A DNA stretch of 64,000 bases from the NCBI RefSeq assembly GCF_023017165.1, contig NZ_JALKBW010000001.1, positions 1,550,001-1,614,000 of the forward strand, in the 5' to 3' direction. Position 1 is the first letter of the stretch. Each line of letters starts with the position of its first letter. A model generated the notes under the pieces. The model worked only from the letters and a program-made list of their open reading frames with translations. It made no database searches and was not told where the DNA came from. This document shows, piece after piece, positions 57,218 to 64,000 of this stretch. The stretch is from Gordonia alkaliphila (GTDB taxonomy: Bacteria > Actinomycetota > Actinomycetes > Mycobacteriales > Mycobacteriaceae). A program made the translations under genes and the position numbers.

Positions 57218-57260
57218 CTGCCGTCTGGTGCAGTCGCCTGGTGACTGCACCAGACGGCAG
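57218..57260. repeat. Dispersed palindrome, family A copy 2
   Basis: The 17-bp arms (57218-57234 and 57244-57260) are identical to those at 4756-4798. The loop differs at two bases, and the flanks GGCGGCACT and CGCT are shared. It again lies just after a tRNA terminator and before a convergent minus-strand gene. Confidence 0.85.
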
Positions 57261-57317
57261 CGCTTCGGGATCACTTACGGGCCGCGGTGTGCCCGCAAGA
57301 GCTGGCGCCTCGATGCT

Positions 57318-57929
57318 TCAGACCACCGAGAAGCCATCGGGGAGTGGGGCGCGGCCGGTCAGCGCGCGTAGGAAGGGCGCTGCCGCACCGAGCTGCACGG
57401 CGGTCCGCGCCGCCAATTGGGTGGTCTCGGTCGCGACGTCCATCGGAAGCCGGAAGTCGACGCCGGTGGCCGCGGCGATGTCGAGGCTGTGCACGGCGAG
57501 CTCGAAGGTCCGGGTGGGCAGGTAGGCGTGCAGGCGCATGCCCAGTCCGCCCATCACGCGGATCGGGCGGTCGGCGCCGTCGCCCAGCCTCTCCAGCACC
57601 GCCGCGACCTGCGCGGCGACGGCGGCCGCGGGGTCTGTCCCGAGTTCCAGGCCGGCCTGTCGGCCGCGTTCGACGATGCCCGTGACCCGGCCGGCGGCGA
57701 TGGCTGCCCGGGCTCGGGCGTAGTACTCCTCGGGGCTCTCCACGTCGATTACGGTCGCGGGCCGGTCAAGGTACTCGGCGACGGTGCTCATCGCGCGACT
57801 CGTGTGCCCCACCAGGGACCGCAGATCCCAGTCACCCAGTCCCGGGCCCTCCCACGCGGGCGCCGGAAGCCTGCCCACCAAGGCCGAGAACTGTTGTGCG
57901 GCAGCGGAGAACGTGGTCAAGGCCGTCAT
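57318..57929 (-). CDS. Mycothiol-dependent maleylpyruvate isomerase-family protein
   Basis: The 203-residue protein has a DinB-like four-helix bundle: WDLRSLVGHTSRAMSTVAEYLD with one metal His, and RTFELAVHSLDIAAATG with the second His. This is the MDMPI N-terminal fold used by mycothiol transferases and isomerases. The reaction is unknown. GGGAGGGG lies 8 bases before the ATG. The 214 bases upstream (57930-58143) hold only short ATGAGACTTCCG repeats and no gene that I can see. Confidence 0.82.
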   Translation of the reverse strand: MTALTTFSAAAQQFSALVGRLPAPAWEGPGLGDWDLRSLVGHTSRAMSTVAEYLDRPATVIDVESPEEYYARARAAIAAGRVTGIVERGRQAGLELGTDPAAAVAAQVAAVLERLGDGADRPIRVMGGLGMRLHAYLPTRTFELAVHSLDIAAATGVDFRLPMDVATETTQLAARTAVQLGAAAPFLRALTGRAPLPDGFSVV

Positions 57930-58143
57930 GGTCGTACCCCTCCCGCGGGGGCGAAAAGACCCCGGCGGGGTGGGCCCGTCGGGGTCTCTTCACACCCCGC
58001 AACTTCCGCAATGAGACTTCCGAGATGAGACTTCCGCAGTGGGGTGATCTGGACACCGGAGTGTGTAGAACCAATTGAACCTGAAAGTATCGTTTCGAGC
58101 ACCCGGAATGGGGAATATCGTCGCGCGACCGGGGCCTTCGCGA

Positions 58144-59139
58144 TCAGCTGATCGTGGTCGCGAGCTGCGGTAGGGACTGGTCGACGATGTCCTCGTCGCC
58201 GCCTCCGCTGCGGGTCGCGGTGAGCGTCAGCAGGGACGCCTCGGGCCGACAGTAGAAGCGGGCGGGTGCATAGGGCGACGTACCCAGGCCTGCGCTGACG
58301 TGCAGTTTCATCGTCGAACCCCAGTTGGACACGCCCTTGACGCGCGACCGATCGAGATGGCAGTTGGTCACCAGCGCGCCGTAGCCGGGGACGCAGAGCT
58401 GGCCGCCGTGGGTGTGCCCGGCCAGGACCAGGTCGTAGCCGTCGGCGGCGAACTCGTCGAGTACCCGCGGCTCGGGGGAGTGCGTGAGACCGAGCCGCAG
58501 TTGTGCGAGTGGGTTCGGGCGTCCGGCGATCGTCGAGTACCGGTCGCGGCCGATGTGCGGATCGTCCACGCCGGCGGCGGCTACGCGCACGCCGGCCACT
58601 TCCAGCTCGCGCACCGTGTGGGTGGTGTCGAGCCAGCCGCGCTCGGTGAAGGCGGCGCGCAGGTCCTGCCACGGCAGCGGTTCGCCGTGCTGACGTTTGT
58701 GGTCGGTCTTGAAGTACTTCAGGGGATTCTTGGCGGTCGGGCCGAAGTAGTCGTTGGAGCCGAAGACGAACAGCCCCGGCCGGGACAGGAGACCGCCGAG
58801 CGCCTGCACCACGGCAGGCACCGCGCCCGGGTGCGCTAGGTTGTCGCCGGTGTTGACCACCAGGTCGGGCTCCAGCCTTTCGAGGCCGCTGATCCACGAC
58901 TGCTTGAGGACCTGTCGCGGCAGCATGTGAATGTCGCTCAGGTGCAGTACGCGCAACGGCGACGAGCCGGGCTCGAGCACCGGCAGGGTCAGGTGGCGCA
59001 GGGTGAACGCGTTGCGCTCGATCACCGTCGAATACAGCAGGCCCGCCGCTGCGGCACCGGCGGCGCCGACGGCGACACGGCCGGTACCGCTCAACAGTTC
59101 AGCGGAGCGGCGAGAGGGAAGACCCGGGACAAGAGGCAT
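58144..59139 (-). CDS. Metallophosphoesterase, membrane-anchored
   Basis: The product has 331 residues. An N-terminal hydrophobic stretch (about 20-40) is followed by a calcineurin-like domain with metal motifs HLSDIHMLPRQ, VNTGDNLAHPG, FGSNDYFG (GNH/D-type), LTHSPEP and GHTHGGQL. It probably hydrolyses a phosphate ester at or near the membrane. It corresponds to Rv3683 in the conserved order with ponA2 and whiB4. The ATG follows TATCCT by 7 bases on the minus strand. Confidence 0.9.
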   Translation of the reverse strand: MPLVPGLPSRRSAELLSGTGRVAVGAAGAAAAGLLYSTVIERNAFTLRHLTLPVLEPGSSPLRVLHLSDIHMLPRQVLKQSWISGLERLEPDLVVNTGDNLAHPGAVPAVVQALGGLLSRPGLFVFGSNDYFGPTAKNPLKYFKTDHKRQHGEPLPWQDLRAAFTERGWLDTTHTVRELEVAGVRVAAAGVDDPHIGRDRYSTIAGRPNPLAQLRLGLTHSPEPRVLDEFAADGYDLVLAGHTHGGQLCVPGYGALVTNCHLDRSRVKGVSNWGSTMKLHVSAGLGTSPYAPARFYCRPEASLLTLTATRSGGGDEDIVDQSLPQLATTIS

Positions 59140-59193
59140 GAAGACGAGGATACGCGTCGATCTGCCCGCTGCCCGCCCGTCTCCGCGGCCCGA

Positions 59194-61650
59194 TCAGCCT
59201 TCGGGTACCTCGATGACCACCGGACCCACTCCGGGCACGGTGACGGTCTTGGACGTCGGTGTGCCGCCGCCGCTGCTCTCGTTCTTGCCGTTGCTCACGT
59301 AGATCGCGATCTCGGTGCCCGGCATCGCGCTGTCCGACGGCGCAGTGAAGACCACGGTGCCCTTCGGCTTACCGCTGTCGACCTCGAGTTCCTTCACCTT
59401 GAACCCGGCCTCCTGGAGTCGGGAGACCGCCTGACTGGCGGGCAGTCCCGCGACGTTCGGGATCCGGCCGCGGCTGCTTCCGCGGACGAACTGCGGATCA
59501 TTGGGCGCCATGCGGACCGGACCGAACTTCTGCGCGACGGGACCGATGGCGCCGAACCACGTGCGGGCCGGCTCCATACCGCCGTAGACGTTGCCGTCGT
59601 AGCACTGCCGCAGCGGCGAGGTGCAGATCCCGGACGGGTTCGAGCCGTCGTTGTAGATGTAGGCCGCGGCGGCGAGCTGATTGGTGAAACCGAGGAAGGC
59701 GGCCGAGCGGTGCGCCTCCGTGGTTCCGGTCTTACCCGACATCGGCAGGGTCCAGCCGGCCGACGACGCGGCCGCTGCCGACGTGCCCGCGCCCCGGTCG
59801 TCCTCGCTCATCGCGTTCGCGAGCGCGTTGGCCAGACCGCGTTCGACGACCTGCTCGCACTGGGGCGGGTTGAACGGCACGTTGGTCATCACCGGCTTGC
59901 CGTCCTCGCCCATCACGACGTTGCTGTAGGAGTCGCGCTTGACCTGTTGGATGGAGACCACCGGGCTCGGCGGGCACCACACGCCGCCGGAAGCGAGCGT
60001 GGCCGCCACGTTCGACAGCTCGAGGGCGTTGACCGGGAAGGGCCCGAGCGTGAACGACCCGAAGTTGCCCTTCTTGATGTAGTCGGCGAGGCTCGTCTCG
60101 CCGTGACCGGACGATCCCGGTGCGGTGTACGAGCGGAGGCCGAGACGCACCGCCATGTCGACGGCCGGCTTCACGCCGACCTGCTGCAGCATCTCCACGA
60201 ACGTGGTGTTCGGCGACTGCGCAAGCGCCTGGGTGAGACTCAGCGCAGGCGGGTAGGGGCCGGCGTTCTTCACACAGTAGGCGTTGGCGGGGCAGCCGAA
60301 GGCGCCGTTGCTGTTGCCCATGCCGTAGACCGCGATGCTCGGCGGCACGTTCAGCACCGCGCTGGTGCCGAGGCCCTTCTCCATCGCCGCGGCGGTGGTG
60401 AAGATCTTGAAGACCGAACCCGCGCCGTCGCCGACGAGCGAAAAGGGCTGCGGCTGAACGGTTTGCCCGAGGTTCTGCTTCAGGCCGTAGTCACGGCTGG
60501 AGACCATGGCCACGACGTCGTGCGATTGGGTGCCCGGCCGGACGATGCTCATCACGTTCGCGAGGCCCTCGACGGTGGGCGAAGCCTGCGCCTGTGCGGA
60601 GCGCAGCGCGTTGGCCTGCACCTCGGGATCGAGGGTGGTGCGAATGGTGTAGCCGCCGCGCGATACCGCCGAGCGGCTGATCCCGTTCTCGGCGAGGTAC
60701 TGGAGCACGTAGTCGCAGAAGAAGCCGTTGTTGTCCGCGGAGATGCAGCCCTGCGGCACGGTGCGGGGCTGCGGCAGCACGCCGAGCGGTTGTTCCTTTG
60801 CCGCCCGCAGCTCCGCCTCCATCTGCGGGAAGTTCTCGATCATGGTGTCGAGCACGGTGTTTCGGCGCGTCAGGGTGGCCTGCGGGTCGGTGTACGGATT
60901 GAGTGCCGACGTCGACTGCACCATGCCGGCGAGCATCGCGGACTCGGCGATGTTCAGGTCTCGCGCCGGCTTGCCGAAATAGGTCTGGGCACCGGCCTCG
61001 ATGCCGTAGGCGTTGTTGCCGAACGGGACCATATTGAGGTAGCGCGTGACGATCTGCTTCTTCGCGTCCTGTTTGGCGGCGGGCTCGTCGAGGCCCTTCT
61101 CGCGCATCGCCTGTTCGACGAGCGACTTCTCGAGCGTCATCGCCATGCGCGCCTCGCGCAGTTTGCGCGCCGGCGTGGACTCGACCGCGGCTTCGCGATC
61201 GGCGTCGGTGCGCGCGAGGACGAGGAGTTGATAGTTCTTGATGTACTGCTGGTCGAGCGTCGACGCGCCCTGCTGGACTTCGCCTGCCGACGAGTTCTTC
61301 AGCGCCGCGCGGATGGTGCCGCGCCAGTCCACGCCGTCGTGCTCCAGGAAGCGGCGGTCCTCCACCGAGATGATCGCGCGGATCATGTCCTGGGAGATGT
61401 CGTTGTAGCCCACCGTGATTCGGTACTGGTCGTAGAGCAGTGCCATCGGCTTGCCGTTGACGTCGGTCACCGTCGTCACCTCGGGCACCGTGCCGTTGAG
61501 CAGCTCCGACGAGGTGTTCTCCATGGTCGCGGCGGCGCGGTTGGACAGCATGGCCGTGCCTGCGACGAACGGGAACATGAGGCCGGCGACGAGAACGCCC
61601 GCCAGCACTAGGGCCAGCGCAAGGCCGGGGAGCTTCGTGGAGTTGCGCAC
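59194..61650 (-). CDS. ponA2: Bifunctional penicillin-binding protein PonA2 (transglycosylase/transpeptidase with PASTA domain)
   Basis: This 818-residue class A PBP has a membrane anchor (about 10-32) and a GT51 domain with EDRRFLEHDGVDW, GASTLDQQYIKN, LEKSLVEQAM and RYLNMVPFGNNAYGIEAGAQ. The transpeptidase domain has SVFK (S-x-x-K), SPN (S-x-N) and SGKTGTT. One PASTA domain is near 690-770, followed by a short Ser/Gly/Thr tail. It polymerises and cross-links peptidoglycan outside the membrane. GTG 61650 follows TATCCT by 6 bases on the minus strand. It is divergent from whiB4. Confidence 0.95.
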   Translation of the reverse strand: MRNSTKLPGLALALVLAGVLVAGLMFPFVAGTAMLSNRAAATMENTSSELLNGTVPEVTTVTDVNGKPMALLYDQYRITVGYNDISQDMIRAIISVEDRRFLEHDGVDWRGTIRAALKNSSAGEVQQGASTLDQQYIKNYQLLVLARTDADREAAVESTPARKLREARMAMTLEKSLVEQAMREKGLDEPAAKQDAKKQIVTRYLNMVPFGNNAYGIEAGAQTYFGKPARDLNIAESAMLAGMVQSTSALNPYTDPQATLTRRNTVLDTMIENFPQMEAELRAAKEQPLGVLPQPRTVPQGCISADNNGFFCDYVLQYLAENGISRSAVSRGGYTIRTTLDPEVQANALRSAQAQASPTVEGLANVMSIVRPGTQSHDVVAMVSSRDYGLKQNLGQTVQPQPFSLVGDGAGSVFKIFTTAAAMEKGLGTSAVLNVPPSIAVYGMGNSNGAFGCPANAYCVKNAGPYPPALSLTQALAQSPNTTFVEMLQQVGVKPAVDMAVRLGLRSYTAPGSSGHGETSLADYIKKGNFGSFTLGPFPVNALELSNVAATLASGGVWCPPSPVVSIQQVKRDSYSNVVMGEDGKPVMTNVPFNPPQCEQVVERGLANALANAMSEDDRGAGTSAAAASSAGWTLPMSGKTGTTEAHRSAAFLGFTNQLAAAAYIYNDGSNPSGICTSPLRQCYDGNVYGGMEPARTWFGAIGPVAQKFGPVRMAPNDPQFVRGSSRGRIPNVAGLPASQAVSRLQEAGFKVKELEVDSGKPKGTVVFTAPSDSAMPGTEIAIYVSNGKNESSGGGTPTSKTVTVPGVGPVVIEVPEG

Positions 61651-61756
61651 TCGGCCAGGATACGTGCCACCGCCTCCCGCGCGCCGAACCCGTCCGTCAC
61701 CGCGAGGCGTCTGCGTGTCGCTTGCAATCGCATGTACCACTTTTCGAAACCGTGAC

Positions 61757-61786
61757 TTGCTTTTGTCGCGAAGGCCTCAATAGATT
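61757..61786 (+). promoter_or_regulatory. Probable whiB4 promoter
   Basis: TTGCTT and TAGATT are 18 bases apart. CGTGACTTG occurs twice (61751-61759 and 61793-61801), on both sides of the -10 box, and might bind a regulator. The message would have a ~110-base leader before the ATG at 61905. Confidence 0.5.
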
Positions 61787-61904
61787 GGGAAACGTGACTT
61801 GTCTAACACTTCGGGGGGAGTGAGAGACAAAGCGCGAGCAAGATCTTATGCACGCCCCGACCGGCGGGGAGTGTCGATGGGTTTGTGAAAGGCGGAGTAC
61901 CGCA

Positions 61905-62240
61905 ATGACTTTGGCCCCTCTTTCCAGCGGAGATTCGGAAGCTCGTCTTGCGTGGGTCGCTCAGGCCCGCTGTCGCGGAGGTGACCCGGACGACCTGTTC
62001 GTTCGAGGTGCGGCGCAACGTAAGGCCGCGACCATCTGTCGGCACTGCCCGGTTCAGCTCGAGTGCGGTGCAGATGCACTCGACAATCGCGTCGAGTTCG
62101 GCGTGTGGGGCGGCATGACCGAGCGTCAGCGTCGCGCACTGCTGCGTCAGCATCCCGATGTCACGTCGTGGTCGGCGTTCTTCGAGGCTCAGCGTCGCCG
62201 CCAGCGCCTGGCCGCGGTACCGGCGACCGCGGTGCACTGA
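61905..62240 (+). CDS. whiB4: WhiB-family iron-sulfur regulator, WhiB4 type
   Basis: The 111-residue protein has four cluster ligands, Cys23, Cys45, Cys48 and Cys54 (C-x21-C-x2-C-x5-C), then the GVWGGMTERQRR turn and a basic C-terminus. WhiB4 senses oxygen and nitric oxide through a 4Fe-4S cluster, and the apo form binds DNA and tunes the redox response. The position next to ponA2 is that of WhiB4 (Rv3681c) in M. tuberculosis. GGCGGAG lies 7 bases before the ATG. Confidence 0.92.
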   Translation: MTLAPLSSGDSEARLAWVAQARCRGGDPDDLFVRGAAQRKAATICRHCPVQLECGADALDNRVEFGVWGGMTERQRRALLRQHPDVTSWSAFFEAQRRRQRLAAVPATAVH

Positions 62241-62309
62241 ACCCCGTCCTCGTCTTCCCCGGCGGCGTCGCATTGCACTGACGCCGCCACCTCCCATAGC
62301 GTCGGCAGC

Positions 62310-62897
62310 ATGACTGACCAGCCGTCGCGATCTTCGTCCGAGCAGCCCGACGACGATGCGGTGCCCGAGACGGCGAATCCGTACGGGCCGAGCACACCCG
62401 CGTCCGGCTCGCCGCCGGCAGGTTCCGCGCAGTCGCTGCCGCAGCCGCTGCTGACCGCGGTGCGCCTGATGTATGCGGGTGCCGTGGTGCAGGTGGTGGT
62501 CGGCGTGGTGATGTTCATCTTCATCAGCCGGCTCCGCGACAGCGAAGCGGTGCAGCGCGCCTACTCCGAGTACGCGGACCAAGTGGGCGGCGACGCCCAG
62601 GCGCTGATCGACGGTGCCGTCACCAGTTGGCGGATCGGCGTCGCCGTGGTCACGGTGGCGCTCACGGCGTTGTGGCTGCTGATGGCCTGGGCCACGCGGA
62701 CCGCCAAGCGCTGGGCGCGGCCCACCGCCACCGGACTCGGCGTGCTGGCGCTGATCGGGTCGATCTACACCGTGCTCGGCCAGTTCAACGTGGTCGCCAT
62801 CGTCACCGGCCTGCTGGCCGCCGCCATCCTGTACCTGCTCTACCGGCCGGACAGCACCGCCTACTTCGCGACGGCCGCGGACGCGCGACGGCCCTGA
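62310..62897 (+). CDS. Membrane protein, unknown function
   Basis: The product has 195 residues. A disordered N-terminus (1-45) rich in Ser, Pro and Asp is followed by four predicted helices (about 48-74, 110-130, 136-153, 155-175). ATG 62310 follows TAGCGT by 7 bases. It is convergent with the ArsA-like ATPase gene. No family is recognised. Confidence 0.78.
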   Translation: MTDQPSRSSSEQPDDDAVPETANPYGPSTPASGSPPAGSAQSLPQPLLTAVRLMYAGAVVQVVVGVVMFIFISRLRDSEAVQRAYSEYADQVGGDAQALIDGAVTSWRIGVAVVTVALTALWLLMAWATRTAKRWARPTATGLGVLALIGSIYTVLGQFNVVAIVTGLLAAAILYLLYRPDSTAYFATAADARRP

Positions 62898-62915
62898 CCG
62901 GCGGAGCCGGGGAGA

Positions 62916-64000
62916 CTATCCCCGGTTGGTGATCTGCTCGGACACGGCGCGCAGCGCCTCGGAGTCGGCCACCTCGAACGGCAATGCCGGCACGCCCACC
63001 CAGGGCACGCTCGGGTTGGCCGAGGTGAAACGCTGCAGCATGTGCAGCTCGCGCTGGGCCGTCGCCGCACGATCGACGTGAATCGCCAGCACACCACGTG
63101 CGAGGTCGTCGGTGGCCCGCTCCTGTGCGGCCTGGGCGGCAGGCGTGGAGATCGACGTCAGGTTGGGATGCGTCCGATTGACGATCAGCCCGCACAGCGG
63201 CATGGAGTCCTGCGCCAGGCGGTTCACGAAGAAGGTGGCCTCGCGCAGCGCATCCGCCTCCGGCGTGGCCACCACGACGAAGTTGGTGCCCGGCTGCTTC
63301 AAGAGTTCGTACGTGCGGGCGGCGCGCTCCTGGAAGCCGCCGAACATCGAGTCCAGCGACTGCACGAAGTCGGCGACGTCGCGCAGGATGTCGGCGCCGA
63401 TGATGGTGGCGATGCCGCGCATGGCCAGGCTCATCGCGCCGGTCACCACGCGACCCACGCCGCGTCCGCCGCCGATCAGCATCTTCATCAGACGCCCGGA
63501 CAGGAACGAGCCCAGGCGCTGCGGGGCGTCGAGGAAGTCGAGGGCGTTCCGCGAGGGCGGGGTGTCCACGACGATCAGATCCCAGCGGTTCTGCTCCAGC
63601 AGACGACCGAGCTTCTCCATCGCCATGTACTCCTGCGTGCCGGAGAACGACGACGCGACGGTCTGGTAGAACGCGTTGTTCATGATGATCTCGGCGCGCT
63701 CGGGGGTGGAGTGCTCCACCACCATGTCGTCGAAGGTGCGGCGCATGTCGAGCATCATCGCGTCGAGCGTGCCGGTGCCCTCGGTGGGCACGGGCTGCGG
63801 TTCGTTGGTCAGTTCGGTCATCCCGAGCGACTGGGCGAGGCGGCGTGCCGGGTCGATCGTCAGCACCGCGACGGTGCGACCGCGCTCGGCGGCGTAGAGG
63901 GCCATGGCGGCCGCGGTGGTCGTCTTACCGACACCGCCTGAGCCGCAACAGATCACCACACGGGTCGCCGGATCGAGCAGGACCCCGCCCATCTCCAGAT
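62916..64000 (-). CDS. ArsA-family ATPase (Rv3680-like), 5' end beyond the window
   Basis: The reading frame runs through the window edge. Upstream of the ATG at 63992 it reads Leu-Glu, and M. tuberculosis Rv3680, as I recall it, continues there with about ten more residues. [15 protein letters not shown] is the deviant Walker A (P-loop), [14 protein letters not shown] the switch I-like region, and [15 protein letters not shown] the switch II motif. [13 protein letters not shown] and EYMAMEKL are shared with Rv3680. It lacks the arsenite cysteines of classical ArsA. Its partner ATPase (Rv3679-like) would lie outside the window. Confidence 0.9.
   Translation of the reverse strand, partial: LEMGGVLLDPATRVVICCGSGGVGKTTTAAAMALYAAERGRTVAVLTIDPARRLAQSLGMTELTNEPQPVPTEGTGTLDAMMLDMRRTFDDMVVEHSTPERAEIIMNNAFYQTVASSFSGTQEYMAMEKLGRLLEQNRWDLIVVDTPPSRNALDFLDAPQRLGSFLSGRLMKMLIGGGRGVGRVVTGAMSLAMRGIATIIGADILRDVADFVQSLDSMFGGFQERAARTYELLKQPGTNFVVVATPEADALREATFFVNRLAQDSMPLCGLIVNRTHPNLTSISTPAAQAAQERATDDLARGVLAIHVDRAATAQRELHMLQRFTSANPSVPWVGVPALPFEVADSEALRAVSEQITNRG

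Noticed and set aside
58927..61611. 894-codon open frame on the plus strand
   Set aside because: It lies antisense to ponA2 and the phosphoesterase gene, has arginine/histidine/glycine-biased composition typical of GC-rich shadow frames, and no domain.

Overview
This 64-kb window is GC-rich chromosomal DNA of a mycolic-acid actinobacterium (order Mycobacteriales). The gene content looks most like Gordonia or a close relative. The order tyrA, tadA-associated protein/tadA, ligC-primC, ffs, aspC, dnaX, cyclopropane-synthase-like/FAD pair, ybaB, recR, gatD-murT, leuA, ask, asd, then metallophosphoesterase, ponA2, whiB4 and an ArsA-like ATPase follows, as I recall it, the M. tuberculosis block from about Rv3754 down to Rv3680. 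MurT/GatD, a mycothiol-dependent-enzyme fold, WhiB4, an LppP/LprE domain and an MmpS-like domain agree with this. A queuosine pair (tgt, gluQ) and an HtaA haem protein separate it from Mycobacterium proper. Many genes have an extended TANNNT-like -10 box 6 or 7 bases before the start codon, which implies leaderless transcripts.

Layout. Bases 1-715 look like the edge of an integrated element: a truncated dprA-like gene on the minus strand, about 260 noncoding bases, and a 3' fragment of a tRNA-Arg gene with a terminator. From 825 to 4680 are envelope proteins, tyrA, tadA and tRNA-Ser(CGA). From 4756 to 5913 lies an accessory patch with a RelA/SpoT-domain gene and a coupled small gene, a possible toxSAS-like toxin-antitoxin pair. 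Then come a divergent ddl/murF pair, tgt/gluQ, gnd, the ligC-primC DNA end-repair pair, an AraC/VOC pair, and an iron-regulated haem-binding protein. Bases 18534-18850 hold no gene but carry two copies of a degenerate palindromic repeat. tRNA-Ser(GGA) and the SRP RNA follow.

From 19192 to 34800 is the conserved core of aspC, a GT87 mannosyltransferase, dnaX, lipid-modifying enzymes, YbaB/RecR and the MurT/GatD lipid II amidation enzymes. It carries small additions: an orphan Imm10-like gene and an LppP-like secreted protein. Between murT and leuA is an insertion that includes an unrecognised two-gene unit, a membrane-anchored solute-binding-fold protein coupled to a two-helix membrane protein, plus an EamA exporter and a serine hydrolase. 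leuA is preceded by a 13-residue leader peptide with three consecutive leucine codons, so it is probably controlled by attenuation. ask and asd begin the aspartate family of amino acids.

From 48450 to 54430 are secreted and membrane proteins of mostly unknown function. An intact IS630-family element then sits inside a DUF2252 gene, with a TA duplication; removing it restores the reading frame exactly. tRNA-Pro(CGG), a mycothiol-dependent-type enzyme, a phosphoesterase, the bifunctional penicillin-binding protein PonA2, WhiB4 and a 5'-truncated ArsA-family ATPase finish the window. Bases 57930-58143 hold no gene that I can see. Two families of long palindromes, two copies each, occur only in gaps between convergent genes.
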